From a virus, in the IMG/VR virus record IMGVR_UViG_3300031251_000024, positions 1 to 53,542 of that record: a stretch of DNA of 53,542 nucleotides, one strand, 5' to 3'. Position 1 is the stretch's first letter; each line of letters opens with the position of its first letter. This document shows, one piece after another, positions 21,016 through 29,940 of the stretch. Both the position numbers and the translations under genes were made by a program. A model generated the notes under the pieces. It was not told the DNA's origin. It searched no databases and saw only the letters and a program-made list of their open reading frames with translations.

Positions 21016-21491
21016 TGGGGAAGACCGCTTCGAAGCCTGCAGCTAGCACTGCCGGCGAGAACGATCCGCTGCTCGCGGCGGTGATCTCCAAGCTGCCGGC
21101 ACCGGGGACGAGCTGGCCGGCCGAACAGCGCGTCGCCTGGCTCAAGATGATGGCGATGGCGTTCGACCTCGCCTACGGCGTCGTCGAGGAAATGCCGGCG
21201 TTTCTTGGGGAGGACCGAAGTACCTCTGCCCGTCCTGTGCCAAGCGAGGGGAGTGGCGAGCCCAAGCCGCTCCCGGTCACCGGCACCGAGCCCGACCGCT
21301 TCTACGTCGACGCCAAGGGCCACGCCCGCAAGGACCCCGGCCGCATTCCGATTACCGTCAACGACGTGCCGACCGGCGAGGTCATCTGGGACGAGCGGCC
21401 GCTCGGCAAGCGGGACCTCGATACCATCGTGTGGGCGGATGGGGAGTGGCCGCCGGGGTCGCTGCCGCCGTTGAACTTTGCAGGCGGCTGA
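21015..21491 (+). CDS. Hypothetical protein upstream of portal, 158 aa
   Basis: MGKTASKPAASTAGENDPLL; a helical first half (SWPAEQRVAWLKMMAMAFDLAYGVVEE) and a beta-rich second half (DRFYVDAKGHARKDPGRIPITVNDV...). TGATG overlap with the previous gene. Probably a head or packaging accessory, from position only. Confidence 0.65.
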   Translation: MGKTASKPAASTAGENDPLLAAVISKLPAPGTSWPAEQRVAWLKMMAMAFDLAYGVVEEMPAFLGEDRSTSARPVPSEGSGEPKPLPVTGTEPDRFYVDAKGHARKDPGRIPITVNDVPTGEVIWDERPLGKRDLDTIVWADGEWPPGSLPPLNFAGG

Positions 21492-21497
21492 GCACTG

Positions 21498-23177
21498 ATG
21501 CGCCAGCGCGTCCAGGACGTCGTCCGCATCGGGGACAAGCTGTTCTCCGACCGCTACCCCATCATGACGCTGTGGCAGGTCCAGGCGGAAAACTTCCATG
21601 TGATGAGGGCGGACTTCACGCGGCAGCGCTACATATCCGAGGAGTTCGGCTCGTTCCTGATGACCAGCATGCCGGCGCTGTGCCATCGCGAGCTGCAGGA
21701 CGCCTTCTCCACGATGCTGCGGCCCCGCGGCCAGCAGTGGTTTCACGCCAAGACGGATTCGGAGAACGTCAACAACGATCGCGACGCGAAGGTGTGGCTC
21801 GACTGGGCCTCGCGCACGCAGCGCAACGCGATGTACGACGCCCGCGCCAATTTCGTGCGCGCCTCCAAGGAAGGCGACGGGGACTTCATCGCCTTCGGCA
21901 ACGCCGCCATAACCCGCGAGATCGTCGACTACGAGCACTTTCTTTATCAAGCCTGGCACCTGCGCGACATCGCCTGGGACCAGGGGCTGACCGGCGCCGT
22001 CAACAACGTCCACTTCGACTGGAAGCCACAGGCGCGCCAGCTCGCCGAGCGCAAGAAATGGACGCTGTCGCCCAAGGTGCTGGAGCTCGCCAACTCGCGC
22101 GACCAGCAGGCGTTCCGCGAGATCAAGTGCCGGCGGATGATCCTGCGCGCCGACGAATACGATCTCCCCGCTGCGCAGACCCGCGGCAAGCCCTGGGTCT
22201 CGGTCTACGTGGACTGCGAGAACGAGACCATCATGGAGGAGATAGCGCTCCGCACCAAGCCGGTGACGATCTCGCGCTGGGCGACCGGCGGCACGATGTA
22301 CGGCAAGCAGTACGCCTATTCGCCGGCGGCAATTTACGCCCTTCCCGACGGCCGCATGCTCCAGCAGATCGTGCTCTCGATGCTGACCTCGGCGGAGATG
22401 GCAAATTTCCCGCCCTTGATCGCGGTCGGGGAGTCGATCAATGGCGCGGTCAATCTCTATGCGGGAGGCATCACCCAGGCCGACGCGGACTATGACGAGC
22501 GCACCGGCGAGGTGCTGCGCTCGCTGGACTTGCGCTTCGACGGGATCAAATACGGCGCCGAACAACTCGACCGCCTGGAGCGCAACCTCCAGAAAACTTG
22601 GTACCTGGACAAGATCAAGTTTCCCGAGATCACGAAGGACATGACCGCCTACGAGGCGTCCAAGCTCTGGGACAACTTCATCAGCGGCGCGTTGCCTCTG
22701 TTCGAGCCGGTCGAGATCGAGTTCAACGCGGCGATCTGCGAAGGCACCTTCGAGGACATGATGGACCGCGGCGCCTTCGGCCCGGTCCGGGACATGCCCG
22801 CGATCCTGCGCGGCCGCGATATCAACTGGCAGTTCGATACGCCGATCACGGTGGCAGCAGAGAAGGCCCTCGTCGGCGCGTTCCAGGCGTTCGTCCAGAC
22901 CCTGGTCGAGGGCGCGCAGGTCGATCCCGACGTGGTGCTCAACGCCGACATGAACACGGCGACGCGCGAAGCGCTCGGGGGCACCGGATCGCCGGCGAAG
23001 TGGCTCTATTCGACCGACAAGGTCAAGCAGCTGCAGGCGCAGAAACAACAGGAGAAGGCCGCTGCGGCGGCGGCGCAGCAGGTCGCAACCGGCGCTGACG
23101 TGGCGACGCGGGTCGGCAATGCGGCGCAGAGCGCCGGGGATGCGGCGCAATCGCTGCAGGGGGCAGGGGTGCTGTGA
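21498..23177 (+). CDS. Portal (head-to-tail connector) protein, 559 aa
   Basis: Size, acidic/aromatic composition and internal features (DRYPIMTLWQVQAENFHVMRADF; NAAITREI...; NETIMEEIALRTKPVTISRW; ALPDGRMLQQ) fit the T7 gp8-type head-tail connector family. A Gln/Ala-rich C-terminal tail follows at ~510. It forms the dodecameric DNA channel and seeds capsid assembly. It lies in the usual order: terL, portal, scaffold, capsid. Confidence 0.85.
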   Translation: MRQRVQDVVRIGDKLFSDRYPIMTLWQVQAENFHVMRADFTRQRYISEEFGSFLMTSMPALCHRELQDAFSTMLRPRGQQWFHAKTDSENVNNDRDAKVWLDWASRTQRNAMYDARANFVRASKEGDGDFIAFGNAAITREIVDYEHFLYQAWHLRDIAWDQGLTGAVNNVHFDWKPQARQLAERKKWTLSPKVLELANSRDQQAFREIKCRRMILRADEYDLPAAQTRGKPWVSVYVDCENETIMEEIALRTKPVTISRWATGGTMYGKQYAYSPAAIYALPDGRMLQQIVLSMLTSAEMANFPPLIAVGESINGAVNLYAGGITQADADYDERTGEVLRSLDLRFDGIKYGAEQLDRLERNLQKTWYLDKIKFPEITKDMTAYEASKLWDNFISGALPLFEPVEIEFNAAICEGTFEDMMDRGAFGPVRDMPAILRGRDINWQFDTPITVAAEKALVGAFQAFVQTLVEGAQVDPDVVLNADMNTATREALGGTGSPAKWLYSTDKVKQLQAQKQQEKAAAAAAQQVATGADVATRVGNAAQSAGDAAQSLQGAGVL

Positions 23178-23497
23178 CGAGAGCGCCCCGGAAGACCCCG
23201 CCGCGGCCGCGCTGGCCCTGGGATCAGGTCGAGCTCGAGCCCCACGAGATTTCCGCTGTCAAGGCGATCGCCAACACGCTGCCGGCGGCCTGGTCCGCGC
23301 TCGAAAAGATCACCGGCGTCGACGCCATGAGCTTCACCGCCGGTGGTCAGGACGGCGAGCGCGCCACGAACTTTGCCGAAGGCAAACGCTGGGTCGGGCG
23401 CACGCTGCGCCAGATCCGCGACATGAAGATGCCGGGCGGCCTCCCGGCGGAGCAGGGGCCGCACGCGGTGCCGAAGGGGGCGCCGCCGCCGGATTAG
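23174..23497 (+). CDS. Hypothetical protein between portal and scaffold, 107 aa
   Basis: GTG start overlapping the portal stop. VTRAPRKTPPRPRWPWDQVE; a helical middle (EISAVKAIANTLPAAWSALEKITGVDAMSF). No family recognised. Confidence 0.6.
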   Translation: MTRAPRKTPPRPRWPWDQVELEPHEISAVKAIANTLPAAWSALEKITGVDAMSFTAGGQDGERATNFAEGKRWVGRTLRQIRDMKMPGGLPAEQGPHAVPKGAPPPD

Positions 23498-23511
23498 CTA
23501 ATCCTGATTAG
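23491..23511. repeat. Overlapping inverted repeats GGATTAG/CTAATCC/TGATTAG
   Basis: GGATTAGCTAATCC (23491-23504) is a perfect palindrome and overlaps CTAATCCTGATTAG (23498-23511), also a perfect inverted repeat. They cover the stop of the gene ending at 23497 and open a 140-bp gap before the scaffold gene. The rest of the gap shows only the scaffold ribosome site (AGAGGTGATCG). Confidence 0.55.
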
Positions 23512-23638
23512 TTCATCAACGCCCGCGCCGAGCGTCGCCCGACGCCACGGACAAATCCACAATCGCCGCATTTCAAGCCGGCTGCCCCGTCGGCGCCGCG
23601 GCCGCGGTGTTCTCAAAACCAAGACCAAGAGGTGATCG

Positions 23639-24808
23639 ATGTTGCGTAACCGCTTTCTCGGCGGCGCGAGCTCGCTTGTGACCTATGCGCCGGATGATGG
23701 TACCGGCGCCGGTGCGGTTGGTGCTGGTGGCGGCGGTACCGGAGGAGGCGCAGGCCAGGGCGCCGCTGCGGCGGCCGCTGGCGCGGGATCTGGCGCAGGG
23801 CAGGGCGGCGGCTCCGGAGCGGCGGCAGGCGCTGGGCAAGGCGCGGGCGCAGCGGGCGGGGCGCAGCAAGCCGGAGGGCAGGGCGGCGCCGATGGCGGCG
23901 CCGCGGCCGCGGCTGGAGCGACCCTCGCCGGCGGCGGCACGGATCCCGCCAAGCTCGCAGCGCAGCCCGCGGGCAAGGTCCCCGACAATTGGCGCGAGCT
24001 CCTGGCCGGCGACGACAAGGCGGCCCTCAAGGACCTGCAGAAGTACACCGACCTCAACGGGGTCTATAAGGCCCTGCGCACGATCCAGGGCGACGTTTCC
24101 TCGGGCAAGCTCAAGGTCGCGCCGGAAGCTCTCCCCGCAAGCGCCACCGAGGAGCAGAAGGCCGAATACCGCAAGACGCACGGCCTGCCCGATTCCCCCG
24201 AAGCCTACGTCAAGGGCCTGGCGCTCCCCGACGGCGTCGTGATCGGCGAGGCCGACAAGCCGCTGGTCACCGAGTTCGCCAAGGACCTGTTCGCCGCCGG
24301 CGCCAGCCAGGCGGAGATGAACCGCGCGATCGCGTCGTACTACCGGCTGCAGACGGCCGCCGAAGGCATGCGCGCCGAAGCCGACGGCGGCCACAAGCAG
24401 GGCGCCATGGAAACCCTCATGACGGAATGGGGTCCCGGCGACTACAAGCAGAACATCAACGCGGTCGCGACCCTGCAGGCGAACATGCCGGAGGAATTCC
24501 GGGTGGCCCTGCTCTCGGCCCGCACGCTCGACGGCCGCATGCTGGGCAACACGCCGGAATACCTGCGCTGGGCGGCCGAGCTCTCGCGCTCAATGTTCCC
24601 GCAGGCGAGCGTGGTGGCCGCAAGCGACCCGAACCCGGGCAAGTCGATCGGCGACGAGATCAGCCAGATCGAGGCCAAGATGTACGTCAACGGCCAGCCC
24701 AACCCCGAGTATTGGCGCGGCGACGCCGGCGCGCGGATGCAGGCGCGCTACCGCGAGCTTGTCCATGCGCGCGACCAGATGGCGGCGCGCGGCGGGAAGG
24801 CGGCATGA
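23639..24808 (+). CDS. Capsid assembly scaffold protein, 389 aa
   Basis: A long Gly/Ala/Gln low-complexity segment (~22-100) is followed by an acidic helical body (VPDNWRELLAGDDKAALKDLQKYTDLNGVYKALRTIQ; GLPDSPEAYVKGLALPDG; AEADGGHKQGAMETLMTEWG). The sequence and its place directly upstream of the capsid fit podoviral scaffolds, which guide prohead assembly and then leave. The Gly-rich arm is unusually long. Confidence 0.75.
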   Translation: MLRNRFLGGASSLVTYAPDDGTGAGAVGAGGGGTGGGAGQGAAAAAAGAGSGAGQGGGSGAAAGAGQGAGAAGGAQQAGGQGGADGGAAAAAGATLAGGGTDPAKLAAQPAGKVPDNWRELLAGDDKAALKDLQKYTDLNGVYKALRTIQGDVSSGKLKVAPEALPASATEEQKAEYRKTHGLPDSPEAYVKGLALPDGVVIGEADKPLVTEFAKDLFAAGASQAEMNRAIASYYRLQTAAEGMRAEADGGHKQGAMETLMTEWGPGDYKQNINAVATLQANMPEEFRVALLSARTLDGRMLGNTPEYLRWAAELSRSMFPQASVVAASDPNPGKSIGDEISQIEAKMYVNGQPNPEYWRGDAGARMQARYRELVHARDQMAARGGKAA

Positions 24809-25059
24809 CGCGCGATCTCTATCGCAAGCTCGTCAGGCGCATCGAGGCGGTCGCCCGCGCACTTCTGCGGCTGTACGGCGGCCCGAGAGGCCTTGAATCG
24901 GCCGGGCGAAAACTCGCCCGCCGCCAGTATTCACCGGGCCAGTGGCACCGCTGGTATCAGGTCAATCGCAAACGACAACGGGAGCTGTCGGCGCTCAAGC
25001 GCGCTGGCTTCCCAATTAACCCGCGCGCCGTCGGGCTCCCCCGATGGGCCGTGCGTTAG
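24805..25059 (+). CDS. Small basic protein, 84 aa
   Basis: MTRDLYRKLVRRIEAVARAL; very Arg-rich, with RRQYSPGQWHRWYQVNRKRQRELSAL. ATGA overlap with the scaffold. A 209-bp gap follows that holds only the capsid ribosome site. Possibly DNA-binding; function unknown. Confidence 0.6.
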   Translation: MTRDLYRKLVRRIEAVARALLRLYGGPRGLESAGRKLARRQYSPGQWHRWYQVNRKRQRELSALKRAGFPINPRAVGLPRWAVR

Positions 25060-25268
25060 CCTTTTCGCGCCCGCGAGCCGGATAACCGTAGAGGCCCGGG
25101 GCCGGCGCACCCACCCCGCCAACCCAACTAGACCCGGAAGGCTGCACCGCGGCCCGCGCTCTCAGGCTCGGCTCTTGCCGATGCCTCACGCGCGGATAAC
25201 CGCACTGCTGCGGCCAGGCCGGACAATCGAACAGGAGGCTCGCTGATGCTCATTCCTGGAGCACTCAC

Positions 25269-26108
25269 GTGTCCGATACCGCTTTCCAAGTTCAGTATCG
25301 CAAAGAAGCCGTCATGGGCTTCGAACAGGGGGTCAGCTACCTCCGCCACTCGGTCCTGACCGAGGCCGAATACAAGGGCAACCAGGCCGTCTTCCTGGTC
25401 GCCGATTCCGGCGGAGCGACCCCCAACACCCGCGGCGTCAACGGCCTGATCCCGGCCCGCGCCGATGATTTGAACCAGTACACCGTCACCCTGGTCGAAT
25501 GGCACGACCTCGTCCGGCGCACCTCGTTCAACATCTTCGCGTCGCAGGGCGACGGCCGCCGCATCATGCAGGAGACCACCCGCAAGGTGCTCAACCGCAA
25601 GGTCGACACCGACATCCTGGCGGCCCTGCAGACCGGCACCCAGACTTGCGGCGCCGCGGTGACCGCGTCGCTCAACCTCGTCGTCAAGGCGAAGACCATC
25701 CTCGGCAACAACGCCGTCGACGTCGACGAGGAGGACAACATGTTCGGGGTCATCAGCTACGCCTTCGATGCGTACCTGATGCAGATCCCCGAATACACCA
25801 AGGCGGCTTACGTCGAGATCAAGCCGTTCAACATGCCGGCGAAGCGGTTCCGCCGCTGGGCCGGCGTCAACTGGATCACCCACCCGAACATCGTCGGGAA
25901 GGGCACGACCCTCGAATACTGCTTCATGTACCACCGCAACGCCATCGGACACGCCGTCAACACCGGCGACCTCAAGGCGCTCGCGGGGTACCACGAGGAG
26001 CAGGATTATTCGTGGTCGCGCACCTCCGGCTTCTTCGGGTCGAAGCTGCTCCAGAACACGGGCGTCGTCGTCATGAAGCATGACGGCTCCGCTTACGTGT
26101 CGAGCTAA
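25269..26108 (+). CDS. Major capsid protein, 279 aa
   Basis: GTG start with GGAG upstream. The position after the scaffold and a sequence with N-arm, P-domain and A-domain features (LTEAEYKGNQAVFLVADS; GDGRRIMQETTRKVLNRKVDTDILAALQTGTQT; FGVISYAFDAYLMQIPEYTKAAYVEIKPF; HNAIGHAVNTGDLK-like end) fit a HK97-fold podoviral coat. It builds the icosahedral head. Confidence 0.8.
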   Translation: MSDTAFQVQYRKEAVMGFEQGVSYLRHSVLTEAEYKGNQAVFLVADSGGATPNTRGVNGLIPARADDLNQYTVTLVEWHDLVRRTSFNIFASQGDGRRIMQETTRKVLNRKVDTDILAALQTGTQTCGAAVTASLNLVVKAKTILGNNAVDVDEEDNMFGVISYAFDAYLMQIPEYTKAAYVEIKPFNMPAKRFRRWAGVNWITHPNIVGKGTTLEYCFMYHRNAIGHAVNTGDLKALAGYHEEQDYSWSRTSGFFGSKLLQNTGVVVMKHDGSAYVSS

Positions 26109-26124
26109 GGGGAGGGCCTGACCA

Positions 26125-27720
26125 ATGGCTTATGATGGCAACAAACTCTCTGCGCTGAACACCGGGACGATCGAAAACCAGGGACCACTGCTGTGGACCT
26201 ACGTCACGACGGATAGTCTCGCGACCGTGCTGGCCGCGGGCTATATGTCCGACGCCGGCTCCCGCGGCATGAAGGTCGGCGACCTCGTCCTGGTCTTGAT
26301 CGGCGCGGCGCTCAACCCCGTGATGTACGGAACGCCCTCGACGGCGCCCGTTGGCGAGTTCGGGGACCTCACCGGGGTGCCGCAACTGGTCTGGCTGGAG
26401 TGCACCTCCGCGTCAAATACGACCGGCTTGGTGAACCTCGGCGCTACGACGAGCGGCAATGCTCAGACCGCAGTGACGCGCGGCCAGCAGTCCGGCGTGA
26501 TTGCGACCTATGTCTCGACGCAGTCTCCCTCCGCGGTCGCGCAGGGCACCAGCGCCGAGCAGACGTTGACGATCCAGTCGGGCACCGGAGGCACCATGCT
26601 TCTGGCGGCCGGCGATTTGCTCTACGTCAACAAGCCGACCTCCCAGGCGGGCCTCGGCTACGGCAACGTGCGGGTGTCGAGCGGCAACACGCTCGGCATC
26701 ACCTTCGACAACATCCCGCCAGCGGGCGGCAATATCACGCCGACCGCCTCGCAGGGCTACGTCGTGGTCGCGCTGCGTGGCCTCGGGACGCTCAAGCTCT
26801 CTGCCGTCCTGTCGCCGGCCGCGGTGCCGGCAAACACTACGGTGGAGCAGCAGTTCGCCGTCACCGGATTGCCTGCGGGCTCCCTGGTGCAGGTGAACAA
26901 GCCGACCGCCCAGGCCGGCCTCGATATCGGCGGCTGCCGGGTGGTGTCGAACAACGTGCTCGGCATCACCTTCACCAATGCGACCGCCGCGGCGATCACC
27001 CCGACCGCCTCGGAAACCTACATCGTGGTCGCATTGCCGGGCCTCGACGCCGCCAACAACGACGTCTGGTACGGCATGAATGTGGGGACGGTCGGAGCGA
27101 TCGGCCCGGGTACGGTCGTGACGGGTGGCAACACCACCCTGACGGGCGTGCTCGCCACCGACATGGTCACCGGGGTCATGAAGCCCACGCTGCAGGCGGC
27201 TGCAACCAACGCAGCCATCCCCTACAGCGCGGTCGCCACGGCGGACACCATGACGCTGTCGTTCTTCGGGGTCGGGACGGGCTACACCCCGACCGCCTCG
27301 GAGGTGTACGGCATCCGCACTGCGCGCATCGCCCCCGCCGCACCGCTGGTCCTCTACAACAGCTCGCTCGCCCCGGCCTCGGTCGCGGCGCAGACCACGG
27401 CGGAGCAGACCTTCACCGTCACCGGCCTGATCGCCGGCACGCCGGTGTGGGTCAACAAGCCGAGCGCCCAGCCGGGCCTCGCCATCCTCGGTTGCCGCGT
27501 TTCGGCAGCCAATACGCTGGCGATCAACTTCGCCAACTTCACGGGATCGGCGATCGTACCGGCGACCGAGACCTACGTGATCGGCAACTTCCAGGTTCCG
27601 ACGCCTGGCGCCGGCAACGTGGTCTACCAAAGCGTGGTTCCTGCCCAAATCCAGACGACTACGCTCGCCAATGCACTGCGGTCAGCGCTGGTCGCCTTGG
27701 GTCTGATCGCGGGCTCGTAA
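26125..27720 (+). CDS. Capsid-associated repeat protein (probable decoration or head-fibre protein), 531 aa
   Basis: At least three internal copies of an ~80-100-residue beta domain share ...VEQQFAVTGLPAGSLVQVNK.., KPTAQAGLDIGGCRVVSNN and LGITFTN.. signatures at about 140-225, 228-305 and 405-495. A more diverged copy is at 308-400. Directly downstream of the capsid gene. Repeated immunoglobulin- or jelly-roll-like domains there usually decorate the head. No catalytic motif is seen. Confidence 0.7.
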   Translation: MAYDGNKLSALNTGTIENQGPLLWTYVTTDSLATVLAAGYMSDAGSRGMKVGDLVLVLIGAALNPVMYGTPSTAPVGEFGDLTGVPQLVWLECTSASNTTGLVNLGATTSGNAQTAVTRGQQSGVIATYVSTQSPSAVAQGTSAEQTLTIQSGTGGTMLLAAGDLLYVNKPTSQAGLGYGNVRVSSGNTLGITFDNIPPAGGNITPTASQGYVVVALRGLGTLKLSAVLSPAAVPANTTVEQQFAVTGLPAGSLVQVNKPTAQAGLDIGGCRVVSNNVLGITFTNATAAAITPTASETYIVVALPGLDAANNDVWYGMNVGTVGAIGPGTVVTGGNTTLTGVLATDMVTGVMKPTLQAAATNAAIPYSAVATADTMTLSFFGVGTGYTPTASEVYGIRTARIAPAAPLVLYNSSLAPASVAAQTTAEQTFTVTGLIAGTPVWVNKPSAQPGLAILGCRVSAANTLAINFANFTGSAIVPATETYVIGNFQVPTPGAGNVVYQSVVPAQIQTTTLANALRSALVALGLIAGS

Positions 27721-27742
27721 ACCGGGGCAATGCCCCTTCCTG

Positions 27743-27766
27743 CCCTCTCCCCGCAAGGGGGGAGGG
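27743..27766 (+). terminator. Large GC hairpin with GCAA loop after the capsid-associated gene
   Basis: CCCTCTCCCC (27743-27752) pairs with GGGGGGAGGG (27757-27766) with one T-G wobble, loop GCAA. Only TT follows, so it may partly attenuate capsid-level transcription. The same CCCTCTCCCCGC-type hairpin is a common dispersed element in rhizobial chromosomes, as I remember. Confidence 0.55.
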
Positions 27767-27788
27767 TTCATGCACCTGGAGGTGACGA

Positions 27789-28328
27789 GTGTCCAATGCT
27801 GCCGCGGCTTCAGCCGCCAAACCACAACCCAATCCGGCGCCGGCGAACCCGCCCGGCAAGTCGGCGGACGAGATCAAGAAGATCCTGCCCGGCCCCATCT
27901 CGGCGCTGCTCGCCAACGAATGGAAGGCGCGCGAGTCCGGCGTCTACTTCAACACCCATGAGGTGGTGCCGCCGGCGGGGACGCCGATCGAGAACCTGCT
28001 CAAGCGCGAGTTCTGGGCGAACGTGTCGCAGAAGTTCCGCCGCAACGACACCATCATCGCCTGCCCGCGCGACGGCGCCTGGTCGGCCGAGCTCGTCGTG
28101 TGGGACGCCGGCCAGAACTGGGCGAACGTCGGGTTCAAGTGGCGCGAGATGCGGCCGGATTTCGAGGCGGTCGGTGCGGCCGACCACGATTTCGAGGTGT
28201 TCCAGGACACGCTCGACGGCATCATCGTGCGGGTCAAGTCGACCAAGCAGACGGTCAACGGGCCGTTCCCCAATTACGAGGACGCGCAGCGCTTCATCCG
28301 CGAACACCAGCGCATCCTCAAGCGCTGA
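27789..28328 (+). CDS. Hypothetical structural protein, 179 aa
   Basis: GTG start with TGGAGG upstream. After a Pro/Ala/Asn linker comes ADEIKKILPGPISALLANEW, then a beta-rich domain (WSAELVVWDAGQNWANVGFKWREMRPDF) and a helical end. It sits between capsid and tail genes; a head-completion role is possible. Confidence 0.65.
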   Translation: MSNAAAASAAKPQPNPAPANPPGKSADEIKKILPGPISALLANEWKARESGVYFNTHEVVPPAGTPIENLLKREFWANVSQKFRRNDTIIACPRDGAWSAELVVWDAGQNWANVGFKWREMRPDFEAVGAADHDFEVFQDTLDGIIVRVKSTKQTVNGPFPNYEDAQRFIREHQRILKR

Positions 28329-29247
28329 CATGCTCGCCCCCCTCAAGGTCAACGACAAGGTCGTGCAGGCGCTCGCCAAGGTGATGGCGGACGCCAAGCG
28401 CGGCCTCGTCTCCACCGTCGCCATCATCGCGGTGGGCGACGACGGCAAGCCCAACGTGCTCTACGGCGGCGAGACCGATCTCACGCCGTCGATCAATCTC
28501 GGCGCCGACATGCTCAAGGCGACGATCATGGGGCAGATATTGGCGACGCCGCAGCAATCGATCTTGCGGCCGCATCAGGACAACTGACGCCATGCCGCTT
28601 AAAGCCGGCTCCTCGTCCCGCGTCCGCAGCACCAACATCGGCGAGATGCTGCGCTCGTTCAAGCAGACGGGCCGCATCGGCAATTCCAAGCCCGGCTCGA
28701 TGAAGAAAGCGACCGCCCAGGCTTCGGCCATCGCCTCGCCGGACGCGGTCACCAGGAAATTGTCACGGCGATTTTCCGCCTGCTGCCCCGGCGTAGCCCA
28801 GCGACAATTATTCGGTTCATAGTTGCCTGCCTTGTTGGGGAAACGATCAAGGGTGTGATCGTCGCTAGGTCTTTCGCCCATATCCTCGAGGAACGCCTCA
28901 AAGCTGTGGCGCCACCGATCGCACACTTGGATGCCGCAGCCCCCATATCGCTCGTATCCGGTCGCGTTCGGATTGTAGCAACGCCCCAACATGGCCTGCC
29001 ATGAACGCCATTCCGGCGTGCCAGTCTTACCGTGGGTTCTGCTGCTTACTCTTGCGACCGCGGCCGTTCGCTCGCGCTGCAGGCAGCCGCAGGAGGCGGT
29101 CGTTCCTCCGCGCAAACGATAGCCGGTGCTGATCGATTCTCCACCGCAATCGCAACGACACCTCCAACGCACTCGCGGTCCAGGTCCGCGCTCGATCACG
29201 GTCAATCGACCGAATCGCTTTCCCACAAGATCAATGATGGAAGGCAT
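28318..29247 (-). CDS. HNH homing endonuclease inserted antisense in the late operon
   Basis: The first ~165 residues (to ~28752) carry the typical layout: GKRFGRLTVIERG, WRCRCDCGGE, ASCGCLQRE zinc pairs, EWRSWQAMLGRCYNPNATGY, YGGCGIQVCDRW, FPNKAGNYEPNNCRWATP, QQAENRRDN. After that the frame runs on antisense through neighbouring genes to a stop at 28318, so the true C-terminus was probably lost or is short. It opposes late transcription and interrupts the gene at 28592, as expected for a mobile endonuclease gene. Its cut site should be the unoccupied junction. Confidence 0.75.
   Translation of the reverse strand: MPSIIDLVGKRFGRLTVIERGPGPRVRWRCRCDCGGESISTGYRLRGGTTASCGCLQRERTAAVARVSSRTHGKTGTPEWRSWQAMLGRCYNPNATGYERYGGCGIQVCDRWRHSFEAFLEDMGERPSDDHTLDRFPNKAGNYEPNNCRWATPGQQAENRRDNFLVTASGEAMAEAWAVAFFIEPGLELPMRPVCLNERSISPMLVLRTRDEEPALSGMASVVLMRPQDRLLRRRQYLPHDRRLEHVGAEIDRRREIGLAAVEHVGLAVVAHRDDGDGGDEAALGVRHHLGERLHDLVVDLEGGEHVSA
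28330..28587 (+). CDS. Small conserved-type phage protein, 85 aa
   Basis: MLAPLKVNDKVVQALAKVMA; IIAVGDDGKPNVLYGGETDL, then TPSINLGADMLKATIMGQIL. The beta-hairpin plus helix layout (VGDDGKPNVLYGG...L..AL) recurs in small phage proteins. Function unknown. Confidence 0.6.
   Translation: MLAPLKVNDKVVQALAKVMADAKRGLVSTVAIIAVGDDGKPNVLYGGETDLTPSINLGADMLKATIMGQILATPQQSILRPHQDN
28592..28822 (+). CDS. Small basic phage protein, 3' end altered by the homing-endonuclease insertion
   Basis: The start MPLKAGSSSRVRSTNIGEML is typical of a short basic phage family (MPLKxGxSxxxxSxNIxEM). Residues to ~54 (KKATAQASAIASPDAVTRK) look native. The last ~20 (LSRRFSACCPGVAQRQLFGS) are antisense to the endonuclease gene. 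The original C-terminus was probably replaced by the insertion. Confidence 0.6.
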   Translation: MPLKAGSSSRVRSTNIGEMLRSFKQTGRIGNSKPGSMKKATAQASAIASPDAVTRKLSRRFSACCPGVAQRQLFGS

Positions 29248-29256
29248 GGTGACAGC

Positions 29257-29904
29257 TTGACCAACAAATTGCTTTTATACAAGGGCGCCCTCGCCCACCT
29301 GCGCGAGCGCACCATCGCCTCGCTCTCGGAGAACCGCGAGCCCAAGCGCGTGCTCGACGACGTCTATGACGAGGTCGTGGCCTATTGCCTGGAGCGCAAG
29401 TTCTGGAATTTCTCCTATCGCTCGATCCAGCTCGACGCCGATGCCAACGTGACGCCGGCGTTCGGCCCGCTCTATGCCTTCACGATCCCCACCGACTGGA
29501 TCAGGACCCGGAAGATATCGGCGAACCCGAATTTCGATCCGCCGCTCGAGCAGGTCCTCGAGGAGGCCGGCCGCTGGTACACCAACATCACGCCGATCTA
29601 TGTCCAGTACAATTCGAACGACGTCCAATACGGGATGAACCTCGGCAAGTGGCCGACGTCGTTCGTGGAGTATGTCGAGCTGCGCCTGGCGGTGAAGGCG
29701 GCGGGGCGGATCACCAACAAGGACGAGTTGCTTCAGGGTCCGCAGGGCCTCCTCAAGATGGAGGAGCGCGCCTACAAGATCGCCAATGCCAACTGCGCCA
29801 TGAACGAGGCGGTCGGGTTCAAGCCGCTCGGTTCGTGGGTGCGGTCGCGGCGGCTGCCGGGGCCTTATGTGGACAATCCGTCGGGGCCGGCGCTGATCCC
29901 TTAA
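29257..29904 (+). CDS. Tail tubular protein A (T7 gp11-like), 215 aa, TTG start
   Basis: Reads (M)TNKLLLYKGALAHLRERTIA then SLSENREPKRVLDDVYDEVVAYCLERKFWNFSYRSIQLD, the standard opening of podoviral gp11-like adaptor proteins, so TTG 29257 is the start by alignment. No better start is in frame. It rings the portal and docks the tail nozzle. The homing endonuclease start (29247) is only ten bases upstream on the other strand. Confidence 0.8.
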   Translation: MTNKLLLYKGALAHLRERTIASLSENREPKRVLDDVYDEVVAYCLERKFWNFSYRSIQLDADANVTPAFGPLYAFTIPTDWIRTRKISANPNFDPPLEQVLEEAGRWYTNITPIYVQYNSNDVQYGMNLGKWPTSFVEYVELRLAVKAAGRITNKDELLQGPQGLLKMEERAYKIANANCAMNEAVGFKPLGSWVRSRRLPGPYVDNPSGPALIP

Positions 29905-29940
29905 AGCTTGCGCAAGTCTCATCGGTAGAGGGGCGTTGCA

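Noticed and set aside
20985-23150. Leftward open frame of 721 codons
   Set aside because: It is antisense to the portal gene; high third-position GC keeps the other strand open.
26413-27648. Leftward open frame of 411 codons
   Set aside because: Antisense to the capsid-associated repeat protein; its repeats mirror that gene's.
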